A stretch of 15,122 nt of DNA from Proteobacteria bacterium UBA964 (lineage in GTDB: Bacteria > Pseudomonadota > Gammaproteobacteria > Steroidobacterales > Steroidobacteraceae), in contig DBCG01000039.1 in assembly GCA_002292945.1 (NCBI GenBank), forward strand, positions 283-15,404, written 5' to 3'. Under the pieces are notes generated by a model that saw nothing but the letters and a program-made list of their open reading frames with translations, was not told the origin of the DNA and did not search any database. Positions 1 through 6,578 of the stretch are shown piece by piece (within the stretch, counting starts at the first letter, position 1; each line of letters starts with the position of its first letter). The position numbers were made by a program, and so were the translations under genes.

Positions 1-1930
1 GCGGCAGGATCTCGCGCTGCGGGCCGAGGCGCCGCTGTTCATCGCGGATGTAGTTGTATTTTTGGTTGGTCTCGAGGGTGGCATCGAGCCCGTCGCGCAG
101 GATGCGCGGCTGGATGAACACCATCAGGTTGGTCTTGTTCTTCTTGGCGCTGCGGGTGCGGAAGGCCTCGCCGATCACCGGGATGCGTCCGAGGAACGGT
201 ACGCGCTGCTCGCCACCGGTCTGCGAGTCCTGGATCAGACCACCCAGCACCACCGTGCCGCCATCCTCGATCAGCACCCGCGTGCTGATGGTGCGCTTGT
301 TGGTGATGAGGTCCACTGCGCCCGCGCTCGAGGCGGCGATGCTCGAGCTCTCCTGCTCGATCTTGAGCATCACCGAGTCACCCTCGTTGATCTGCGGTGT
401 GACCTTGAGCAGCGTGCCCACTTCGCGGCGCTGGATCGTCTGGAAGGGCGCGAGCGGCGTGCCGCCGCCGCTGGTGTTGGTGTATTGGCCGGTGAGGAAC
501 GGGACTTCCTGTGCCACCTTGATCTCGGCCTCTTCGTTGTCCATCGTGACGATGGACGGGGTGGCGATGATGTTGGTGGTGGAATCCCCGCGCAGCGCGC
601 GCACCACGGCCGCGAAGTTGACGCCGGTGTCCTTCAGGCGGCCGACGCCGATGGTGGTGCCGCGCGGTGCGCTCGTGAGCGTGGTCGGATCGTTCACCGC
701 ACGCGCGAGGTCGATGATGCTGACGCCGCCCACCGGCTCGATGAAACCGCCGACCACGTTCCCGCTCTGGGAGCCGTCGAGCACCCAGTTGACGCCGAGC
801 TCGGCGGCCTTGTCCGCCGAGACCTCGACGATGATCGCCTCGACGATCACCTGCGCGCGGCGGATGTCGAGGCGGTCGACGATCGACATCAGGGCGTTCA
901 TCTGCTTGGCCGGTGCGGTGACGACGAGCGCGTTGGTGCCAGGGTCCGCCCAGATGGTGGTGCTGCGCTCGGCACCGGTACCGGCGCTGGCGCCGGCGGC
1001 GCCGGGGGCGGTGCCGCCCGTGGCGCCGATCTGTTCCTTGAGTTTGGCGGCGATCTTCTCGGCATCCGCGTAGCGCAGATAGCGCACGCGGGTGTCGCCG
1101 CCGCCGACCAACGGCGTATCGAGATAGGCGATCAGGGTACGGGCGCGCAGTCGCTGGGTCTTGTCGCCGGCGAGCAGGATGCTGTTCGAGCGCTCATCGG
1201 CCACCGCGCGCAGCGGTGCCATGCCGCCCTCGGCTTGTGTCTGCTGCGGGTTGAGCGCGGTCATGGTGCGCACCACTTCGTTCGCCGAGGCGTTCTGCAT
1301 CGGCACGACCTCGACATCCGCGTCGCTCTCCTGGTCGATGCGCCGGATGATGCGCAACATGCGGCTCACATTGTTGGCGCGGTCGGCGAGTATCAGCATG
1401 TTCGAGGAGGGGTAGGCCGCGAGGTGCGCGTTCTGCGGCATCAGCGGACGCAGGATCGCGACCAACTGCACCGCGCTGACATTGCGTACGCCCACCACTT
1501 GCGTGACGAGCTCATCCGAGGTGGCGCTCAGGCGGTCGGGCAGGTCGTTGCCCGGCACGGTCCGTGCGTTGGCGTCCGGGATCACCTTGACGGTCTTGCC
1601 CGAGGGCACCGCCACGAAACCGTGCACCTGCAGCAGCGCAAGGAAAGCTTCGTAGAACGCATCGGGCGTCATCGGCGTCGCAGACAACATCGTGACCTGC
1701 GCCCTGACGCGTGGGTCGACGATGATGCTCTTGCCGGTGGCGGCAGCGACCGCCTCGATCACCTGGGTGATGTCGGCGTCCTTGAAGTTCGGCGTGATGC
1801 GCGGGCTGGAGGCCCCTTGCGCGGCCACCTGACCCGTGGCGGCGAGGCCGAGCACGACCGTCAAGACCCATGCGTGCAGGGTCGTGCGCGTGCTGTTGAA
1901 GAGGGGCGAGGGCGAGGAGGGTCGCGACAT
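1..1930 (-). CDS. gspD: Type II secretion system secretin GspD (C-terminal end cut off by window edge)
   Basis: GspD forms the multimeric outer-membrane channel through which folded proteins leave the periplasm. The minus-strand frame reads 643 codons from ATG at 1930 to the left edge without a stop. Residues ~18-37 are a signal peptide ending in V-A-A; no lipobox is seen. A secretin N0 domain follows (from ~46, ITPNFKDADITQVIEAV), then N1/N2 repeats (~138-270, including AYPSSNMLILADRANN and VADERSNSILLAGD) and an N3 domain (~280-360) carrying a Gly/Ala-rich loop. The secretin core includes QVIVEAIIVEVS (~360), IATPSIVTMDNEEAEIKV (~455) and the signature VPFLGRIPVIGEAFR (577-591), then LMVFIQPRILRD. 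Only a short C-terminal tail should be missing. It follows gspC by 44 bp, with a weak GAGAG ribosome site. The family call is very secure; this could be the main or a second type II system. Confidence 0.96.
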   Translation of the reverse strand, partial: MSRPSSPSPLFNSTRTTLHAWVLTVVLGLAATGQVAAQGASSPRITPNFKDADITQVIEAVAAATGKSIIVDPRVRAQVTMLSATPMTPDAFYEAFLALLQVHGFVAVPSGKTVKVIPDANARTVPGNDLPDRLSATSDELVTQVVGVRNVSAVQLVAILRPLMPQNAHLAAYPSSNMLILADRANNVSRMLRIIRRIDQESDADVEVVPMQNASANEVVRTMTALNPQQTQAEGGMAPLRAVADERSNSILLAGDKTQRLRARTLIAYLDTPLVGGGDTRVRYLRYADAEKIAAKLKEQIGATGGTAPGAAGASAGTGAERSTTIWADPGTNALVVTAPAKQMNALMSIVDRLDIRRAQVIVEAIIVEVSADKAAELGVNWVLDGSQSGNVVGGFIEPVGGVSIIDLARAVNDPTTLTSAPRGTTIGVGRLKDTGVNFAAVVRALRGDSTTNIIATPSIVTMDNEEAEIKVAQEVPFLTGQYTNTSGGGTPLAPFQTIQRREVGTLLKVTPQINEGDSVMLKIEQESSSIAASSAGAVDLITNKRTISTRVLIEDGGTVVLGGLIQDSQTGGEQRVPFLGRIPVIGEAFRTRSAKKNKTNLMVFIQPRILRDGLDATLETNQKYNYIRDEQRRLGPQREILP

Positions 1931-1955
1931 GGCTGCTCTCAGGGAAGACCTGTGG

Positions 1956-1984
1956 ACTATAGCCAAAAAACGATTCACTTCACG
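1956..1984 (-). promoter_or_regulatory. Weak candidate promoter between gspC and gspD
   Basis: On the minus strand the short gspC-gspD spacer holds TATAGT (1961-1956), one mismatch from the -10 consensus. With a 16-nt spacer there is only a poor -35 (GTGAAG, 1983-1978) lying in the end of gspC. A transcript would start near 1949 and give gspD a short leader. A T6 run (1970-1965 read on the minus strand) sits between, without a convincing hairpin before it. This may be chance; gspD is probably mainly co-transcribed with gspC. Confidence 0.25.
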
Positions 1985-2862
1985 CCCACCTGACTTAGAC
2001 GAGCGAGATCGATCGAGAGGTTCTCCGTCCGTCCGTCACGCTCCACGGTGACGACGGAGCTCGGCGCCCCGGCCAGCATCCGCAGAAACTGTGCCGCGGT
2101 CGCCTGATCGGTGAGCGGTGAGTCGTTGACCGCCACGACCAGATCGCCGGGACGCAAGCCGCTGCGGGTGAAGAGCGCCGCTTGCTCGCCGGGATAGACG
2201 CGCACCCCTGCCACTTGGCCGTCGCGCAGCATCGCCTGCCAGCGGATGAAGCGACCGGGGTCCTCGGCGATGGACGCGCCGAGCTGCGACGGTGACGCAC
2301 CCGGCGCGAGCGCCGGCACACTCGTCGCCCCGTCCGTCGAGGGCTGGGCGGGCATCGTGGAGCGGGGGAGGGAGAGCGCTTCGCGCTGACCGCCACGATC
2401 TAGGATCACCCGATCGGGATGGACCTCCGCGAGCCGGGCGCCACCCGGGAGGGTCGCCCCGACCCCGTACAAGCGACCGGTCGCCGCGGTCTCGCCGATG
2501 ATGGCCCGGCCGGCACCGGGGTCCTCGCGGGCGAACACCCCTGCCAGCACCAGCGGAAGCGAGGAGGGGGGCGCAGCGCCGCCCCCGTCGGTGGGTGCCC
2601 CGGGGCCGCCCAGGGACTCCCCGAACAGACGGGCGGCCACGATACGCCCGATGACGGCGAGGCCGGTGTCCATCGCTTCGGAGACGGGCGCCGAGCCGAC
2701 CCCGCCCGAGGCGCGCGGGCCGGCGGCGACATGGCTGCCCAAGGCCCCGGTGACGATCCAGGCGAGTTGCAGCCCGATCAAGAGCGCGAGCGCGAGGGTG
2801 GCCAGCCGGGGCAGTTTCAAGCGCTCCATCATCCACCCATCATAGCGACTGGCGGTGTCCAT
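1975..2862 (-). CDS. gspC: Type II secretion system protein GspC (HR domain plus PDZ)
   Basis: GspC is the inner-membrane component that links the inner-membrane platform to the secretin. The 295-residue product has a short cytoplasmic N-terminus, one membrane helix (~19-41, LATLALALLIGLQLAWIV), and an Ala/Gly/Pro-rich linker. A periplasmic homology region follows (~72-166, with LFGE, LVLAGVFA and the GETAATGRLYGVGATLPG stretch), then a second linker (~170-198) and a C-terminal PDZ domain (~200-287, FTRSGLRPGDLVVAVND). This is the classical GspC architecture; some relatives carry a coiled coil in place of the PDZ. The start is uncertain: ATG at 2862 lacks a ribosome site, and in-frame ATG codons at 2832 and 2829 (MMERLKLPR) would remove 10-11 residues and still keep the whole membrane helix. 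It is divergent from clpS and lies 44 bp upstream of gspD, so the two probably form one operon. Confidence 0.9.
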   Translation of the reverse strand: MDTASRYDGWMMERLKLPRLATLALALLIGLQLAWIVTGALGSHVAAGPRASGGVGSAPVSEAMDTGLAVIGRIVAARLFGESLGGPGAPTDGGGAAPPSSLPLVLAGVFAREDPGAGRAIIGETAATGRLYGVGATLPGGARLAEVHPDRVILDRGGQREALSLPRSTMPAQPSTDGATSVPALAPGASPSQLGASIAEDPGRFIRWQAMLRDGQVAGVRVYPGEQAALFTRSGLRPGDLVVAVNDSPLTDQATAAQFLRMLAGAPSSVVTVERDGRTENLSIDLARLSQVGVK

Positions 2863-2915
2863 CGGTGTGACGGTGTGGGCGGCCGGTGGGTGATGCTCTC
2901 CGGGTGACGGCTCCC

Positions 2916-2944
2916 TTGTTTTCGGTGGCGGTCGCCCCTATAAC
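2916..2944 (+). promoter_or_regulatory. Candidate sigma70-type promoter for clpS
   Basis: TTGTTT (2916-2921) and TATAAC (2939-2944) are separated by exactly 17 nt. The -10 matches consensus at 5 of 6 positions and the -35 at 3 of 6. The expected transcription start, about 7 nt beyond the -10, falls on or next to the clpS ATG at 2951. No Shine-Dalgarno sequence is visible before that ATG. The 88-bp gspC-clpS gap otherwise shows nothing I can name. Confidence 0.4.
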
Positions 2945-2950
2945 GAGCAC

Positions 2951-3268
2951 ATGTCTTCTGAAGGGTCTCGGCCCGACTTCGACGCGTCGGTGGCCGAGGC
3001 CACCCCGGAGGTCGCGCAACCACCGCTGTTCCAGGTCGTGCTGCTCAACGACGATTACACGCCCATGGAGTTCGTCGTGGATGTGCTCGAGCGGTTCTTC
3101 GGCATGGGTCGGCAGAAAGCCACGCAGGTGATGCTGGAAGTGCACATGCGAGGCAAGGGAGTCTGCGGCGTGTTCACTTTTCAGATCGCCGAGACCAAGG
3201 TCGCACAAGTGATGGAATACTCGCGCAGCCATCAGCATCCGCTGTTGTGCACGCTCGAGGAAACCTGA
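2951..3268 (+). CDS. clpS: ATP-dependent Clp protease adaptor ClpS
   Basis: ClpS binds proteins with bulky hydrophobic N-terminal residues (Leu, Phe, Trp, Tyr) and delivers them to ClpA-ClpP. The 105-residue product matches the family length of about 106. After a flexible acidic N-terminus (~1-24), the core has the binding-pocket signature LLNDDYTPMEFVVDVL (31-46), with Asn33, Asp34, Asp35 and Thr37. It also has the gatekeeper-type Met39, Met61 and the VH pair in MLEVHMRGKG (64-65). The C-terminal HPLLCTLE matches E. coli closely. All pocket residues I can align are kept, so normal N-degron specificity is expected. The gene lies 29 bp upstream of clpA on the same strand and is very likely co-transcribed with it. 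ATG at 2951 is the only sensible start and has no clear ribosome site. Confidence 0.97.
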   Translation: MSSEGSRPDFDASVAEATPEVAQPPLFQVVLLNDDYTPMEFVVDVLERFFGMGRQKATQVMLEVHMRGKGVCGVFTFQIAETKVAQVMEYSRSHQHPLLCTLEET

Positions 3269-3286
3269 ATTAAGGGAACGGATCGC

Positions 3287-3291
3287 AGGAG
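3287..3291 (+). promoter_or_regulatory. Ribosome binding site deciding the clpA GTG start
   Basis: AGGAG lies 6 nt before GTG at 3298, at good Shine-Dalgarno spacing. It supports the GTG as the true start, since no ATG opens the frame at the conserved N-terminus (LSNELETCINKAF). Confidence 0.75.
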
Positions 3292-3297
3292 CGGAAA

Positions 3298-5571
3298 GTG
3301 CTGTCTAACGAACTCGAGACTTGCATCAACAAGGCGTTCCACGAGGCACGTGCCGGGAGGCACGAGTTCCTCACCGTGGAGCATCTGTTGCACGCCATCC
3401 TGCAGACCCCGAAGGTCCGCGAGGTGCTGCGCGCCTGCGGCGCCGAGTCCGACCGTCTCTCCACCGAACTCCATGCGCACATCGAAGCCAGCACGCCGCG
3501 CCTGAAGGCGGGCGAGGACCGCGAGGTGCAGCCGACGCTCGGCTTCCAGCGGGTGCTGCAGCGTGCCGTGTTCCATGTGCAGTCGAGCGGCCGCAAAGAA
3601 GTCGGTGTCGCCAATGTCCTGATCGCGATCTTCAGCGAAAAACAGAGCCATGCCGTCTTCCTGCTCGGGAAGGAGGGTGTCTCACGCCTGGATGTCGTCA
3701 ATTTCGTCGCGCATGGCGCCCCGAAGGACGGCGAAGAGAAGTCCGACAAGGAAGAGGCCGCCGCGCCTGGAGCCGACCCGCGCGAGGCCGACGGTGGCAG
3801 TGCGCTCGAGAAATACGCGACCAACCTCAACCAGCGTGCCGAAGCCGGCAAGATCGACCCGTTGATCGGCCGCCACATGGAGGTCGAGCGGACCATCGAG
3901 ATCCTCTGCCGCCGCCGCAAGAACAACCCGCTGTTCGTCGGTGAGGCCGGGGTCGGCAAGACCGCGATCGCCGAGGGGCTGGCGCGGCGCATCGTCGAGG
4001 GGCAGGTGCCGGAGGTGCTCGCGGGCGCGACGATCTGGTCGCTCGACATGGGCTCGCTGATCGCTGGCACCAAATACCGCGGCGATTTCGAGAAGCGACT
4101 GAAATCCGTCCTCGCCGAGCTGCGCAAGCAGCCCGGTGCCATCCTCTTCATCGACGAGATCCACACCGTGATCGGCGCCGGTGCCGCCTCGGGCGGAGTG
4201 ATGGACGCGTCCAACCTCATCAAGCCCGTCCTCAGCAACGGCGAGCTGCGTTGCATCGGCTCCACCACCTATGCCGAGTATCGCGGCATCTTCGAGAAGG
4301 ACCATGCGCTCGCGCGGCGGTTCCAGAAGATAGATGTCGTGGAGCCCTCGGTCGCTGAGACCATCGAGATCCTGAAGGGGCTGCGCAGCCGCTTCGAAGA
4401 GCACCACCAGGTGACCTACACCGAGGACGCCCTGAAGGTCGCTGCCGAACTGGCCGCGCGTCACATCAACGAGCGTCACCTGCCGGACAAGGCGATCGAC
4501 GTGATCGACGAGGCGGGTGCCCGGCTGCGACTGCAGCCCGCCGCGAGCCGGGAGACCGTCGTCGATGTACGGCATATCGAGGATGTCGTGGCGCGCATCG
4601 CCCGCATCCCGCCCAAAACCGTATCGAGCAACGACAAAGAGACGCTGCGAAACCTTGAGCGCAACCTCAAGCTCGTGATCTTCGGTCAGGACAAGGCCGT
4701 CGAGACTTTGTCGGCGGCCATCAAGATGTCCCGGTCGGGTCTCGGTGACGAGCGCAAGCCGGTCGGCAACTTCCTCTTCGCCGGTCCCACGGGCGTCGGC
4801 AAGACCGAGGTCACGCGCCAACTCGCCATCGCGCTCGGCATCGAGTTCATCCGCTTCGACATGTCCGAGTACATGGAGCGCCACACGGTGTCGCGCCTGA
4901 TCGGCGCGCCGCCGGGCTATGTCGGCTTCGACCAAGGTGGCTTGCTCACCGAGGCGATCGCCAAGCACCCCCATGCGGTGCTGCTGCTCGATGAGATCGA
5001 GAAGGCCCATCCGGATGTCTTCAACCTGCTCTTGCAGGTCATGGACCACGGTACGCTCACCGACAACAACGGCCGCAAGGCTGATTTCCGCAAGGTCATC
5101 ATCGTCATGACCACCAACGCAGGGGCCGCCGACATGGCGCGCGCGTCCATCGGGTTCACCCAGCAGGACAACGCCACCGACGGCATGGAGGCCATCAAGC
5201 GGCTGTTCTCACCCGAGTTCCGCAACCGTCTCGACGCCGTGATCCAGTTCAACGGGCTCGACGAGTCCACGATCGAGCGCGTGGTCGAGAAATTGTTGGT
5301 GGAGTTCGAGGCGCAGTTGGAGGCCAAGCGTGTGGTGGTGCACATGGACGACGCGGCGCGGAGCTGGGTCGCGCACAAGGGCTACGACCCGAAGATGGGC
5401 GCGCGGCCGATGGCGCGGGTCATCCAGGAGCACATCAAGCGGCCGCTCGCCGAAGAACTGCTGTTCGGGAAACTGGTGGACGGTGGTCAGGTGCGCATCA
5501 GCGTCAAGGCCGACGGCAGCGGGCTCGACCTCGAGTGCAGCACCAACGAGGAGCCGGCGCTCGTCAGCTGA
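3298..5571 (+). CDS. clpA: ATP-dependent Clp protease ATP-binding subunit ClpA
   Basis: ClpA is the hexameric AAA+ unfoldase that threads substrates into ClpP in the cytoplasm. The 757 residues match E. coli ClpA (758). The N-terminal double Clp-N domain spans ~1-140 (FLTVEHLLHAIL) and is followed by a charged linker (~141-168). The first AAA+ module has Walker A GEAGVGKT (215-222) and Walker B ILFIDE (282-287). The second has Walker A GPTGVGKT (496-503), Walker B VLLLDE (561-566) and the C-terminal D2-small domain to ~740. The ClpP-docking tripeptide reads IGF (618-620) within SIGFTQQDNATDGM, where I recall E. coli ClpA having IGL. The start is GTG with AGGAG 6 nt upstream. clpS lies just upstream, so adaptor and unfoldase are made together. 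The gene ends tail to tail with infA, 9 bp away; the serW tRNA found there in E. coli is absent. Confidence 0.97.
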   Translation: MLSNELETCINKAFHEARAGRHEFLTVEHLLHAILQTPKVREVLRACGAESDRLSTELHAHIEASTPRLKAGEDREVQPTLGFQRVLQRAVFHVQSSGRKEVGVANVLIAIFSEKQSHAVFLLGKEGVSRLDVVNFVAHGAPKDGEEKSDKEEAAAPGADPREADGGSALEKYATNLNQRAEAGKIDPLIGRHMEVERTIEILCRRRKNNPLFVGEAGVGKTAIAEGLARRIVEGQVPEVLAGATIWSLDMGSLIAGTKYRGDFEKRLKSVLAELRKQPGAILFIDEIHTVIGAGAASGGVMDASNLIKPVLSNGELRCIGSTTYAEYRGIFEKDHALARRFQKIDVVEPSVAETIEILKGLRSRFEEHHQVTYTEDALKVAAELAARHINERHLPDKAIDVIDEAGARLRLQPAASRETVVDVRHIEDVVARIARIPPKTVSSNDKETLRNLERNLKLVIFGQDKAVETLSAAIKMSRSGLGDERKPVGNFLFAGPTGVGKTEVTRQLAIALGIEFIRFDMSEYMERHTVSRLIGAPPGYVGFDQGGLLTEAIAKHPHAVLLLDEIEKAHPDVFNLLLQVMDHGTLTDNNGRKADFRKVIIVMTTNAGAADMARASIGFTQQDNATDGMEAIKRLFSPEFRNRLDAVIQFNGLDESTIERVVEKLLVEFEAQLEAKRVVVHMDDAARSWVAHKGYDPKMGARPMARVIQEHIKRPLAEELLFGKLVDGGQVRISVKADGSGLDLECSTNEEPALVS

Positions 5572-5585
5572 GGGGTGAGCTCAGC
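5567..5585. repeat. 6-bp inverted repeat enclosing both convergent stop codons
   Basis: GCTGAG (5567-5572) and CTCAGC (5580-5585) form a perfect 6-bp stem with a 7-nt loop. The clpA stop TGA lies in the left arm and the infA stop (TCA on this strand) in the right. It is symmetric, so RNA from either strand could form the hairpin. There is no T-run on either side, so it is not a standard intrinsic terminator, and the match could be chance. Confidence 0.4.
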
Positions 5586-5799
5586 GGCCGCGGTAGACGA
5601 TGCGTGCCTTCGAGAGGTCGTACGGGGTCATCTCGACGGTGACCGTGTCGCCGGTGAGGATGCGGATGTAGTTCTTCCGCATCTTTCCGGAGATGTGCGC
5701 CGTGACCAGGTGCCCGTTCTTCAGCTTCACGCGAAAGGTGGTGTTCGGCAGGGTCTCGACGACTTCGCCGTCCATCTGGATCGCGTCTTCTTTCGACAT
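5581..5799 (-). CDS. infA: Translation initiation factor IF-1
   Basis: IF-1 binds the ribosomal A site during initiation and works with IF-2 and IF-3. The product has exactly 72 residues, the usual length, and is nearly invariant with other bacterial IF-1: MSKEDAIQMDGEV at the start, LPNTTFRV, the central HISGKMRKNYIRILTGD (~35-51) and TPYDLSKARIVYRGR at the end. It is a single OB-fold (S1-like) domain. The start is ATG at 5799; no Shine-Dalgarno is visible just before it, which is odd for such a strongly expressed gene. It lies 62 bp downstream of aat, with a candidate promoter in that gap, so it can probably be transcribed apart from the trxB-aat genes. The neighbourhood (clpA on one side, aat on the other) is the standard gammaproteobacterial one. 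Confidence 0.98.
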   Translation of the reverse strand: MSKEDAIQMDGEVVETLPNTTFRVKLKNGHLVTAHISGKMRKNYIRILTGDTVTVEMTPYDLSKARIVYRGR

Positions 5800-5836
5800 C
5801 AGGTTTGCGGGCACCGGTTGGCTTTGAGAAGCGCGG

Positions 5837-5865
5837 ATTCTGCCGCAGCGCCCCCCGCGAATCAA
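5837..5865 (-). promoter_or_regulatory. Candidate infA promoter in the aat-infA gap
   Basis: On the minus strand TTGATT (5865-5860) and CAGAAT (5842-5837) are 17 nt apart; each matches its sigma70 consensus at 4 of 6 positions. The -35 overlaps the aat stop codon. The start would be near 5830, leaving a leader of about 30 nt before the infA ATG. A dedicated promoter fits the need for far more IF-1 than Aat, but the match is only moderate. Confidence 0.35.
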
Positions 5866-6578
5866 TCTCCGCCGCTCGTCCAACGAGGGGGGATGGCCGG
5901 GTCGCAGTGCTCTGCGAGCAACGATTGGAACTCGGCCCGGGCGACCGGCCGGGCGCCGAGCGAGGCCAGATGGCCCGTCTCCATCTGGCAGTCCACCAGC
6001 GCGATCCCGGTGGCGAGGCAGCGACGGACCAGCGCCGAGAGGGCGAGCTTCGAGGCGTCGGTTTCGCGGCTGAACATCGATTCGCCGAAGAAACAGGCGC
6101 CCAGTTGCACCCCATAGAGCCCGCCGACCAGTTGATCTCGCCGCCAGATCTCCACGCTGTGCGCGAGCCCGCGCCGGTGCAGCTCGAGGTAGGCGGCACG
6201 CATCTCGTCGGTGATCCAGGTGCCGCCGCCCTCGCTGCGGCGGGGGGCTGCGCAGGCGCCGACCACCGCATCGAAATCGCTGTCGAACCGAAGCTCGAAT
6301 CCGCCGTGGCGTTCGCGCTTGGCGAGCGAGCGGGAGCGGTGGAATTCGCTCGGGAACAGCAGCATGCGCGGGTCGGGTGACCACCAAAGGATCGGCTGAC
6401 CGTCCGAATACCAAGGGAATATGCCGCGCCGGTAGGCGGCTTCCAGGCGCTGCGGTGACAGGTCGCCACCGGCGGCGATCAGGCCGGGCGGGTCCTCCTG
6501 CGCCGACTCCAAGTTCGGGAACGCAGTCGGGTCACCCGCCGGATCCAGCCAGATGAGCCGCCGACGGCGCGTGCTCAT
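5862..6578 (-). CDS. aat: Leucyl/phenylalanyl-tRNA-protein transferase Aat
   Basis: Aat transfers Leu or Phe from charged tRNA to proteins with N-terminal Arg or Lys, creating degrons read by ClpS. The 238-residue length fits the family (~230-240). Motifs in order are GLIAAGGDLSPQRLEAAYR (32-50), RGIFPWY (51-57), LWWSPDPR (64-71), GGTWITDEMRAAY (118-130), GGLYGVQLGACFFGESMFS (152-170) and LVDCQ (195-199). Glu166, Asp197 and Gln199 align with the E. coli active-site Glu156, Asp186 and Gln188. The ATG at 6578 overlaps the upstream acyltransferase stop as ATGA, and AGGAG sits 8 nt before it (6591-6587), so translation is both coupled and independently primed. Functional partners clpS and clpA lie just beyond infA, the classical N-degron cluster. 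No arginyl/leucyl transferase (bpt) neighbour is present. Confidence 0.97.
   Translation of the reverse strand: MSTRRRRLIWLDPAGDPTAFPNLESAQEDPPGLIAAGGDLSPQRLEAAYRRGIFPWYSDGQPILWWSPDPRMLLFPSEFHRSRSLAKRERHGGFELRFDSDFDAVVGACAAPRRSEGGGTWITDEMRAAYLELHRRGLAHSVEIWRRDQLVGGLYGVQLGACFFGESMFSRETDASKLALSALVRRCLATGIALVDCQMETGHLASLGARPVARAEFQSLLAEHCDPAIPPRWTSGGD

Noticed and set aside
62..1993. 643-codon open frame on the plus strand covering gspD
   Set aside because: It is antisense to a clear secretin gene, its translation is His/Arg/Asp-rich low-quality sequence with no domain, and such mirror frames are expected from strong GC bias at third positions.
2365..2372. KOPS-like GGGGAGGG octamer that might orient FtsK
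   Set aside because: By rough composition several such matches are expected by chance in 15 kb of this GC content; orientation bias would need whole-genome counts.
3682..5049. 455-codon antisense frame over clpA
   Set aside because: Shadow of clpA codon bias; no motif or plausible ribosome site.
5572..5580. serW-type tRNA between clpA and infA, as in E. coli
   Set aside because: Only 9 bp separate the two genes; there is no room for a tRNA.
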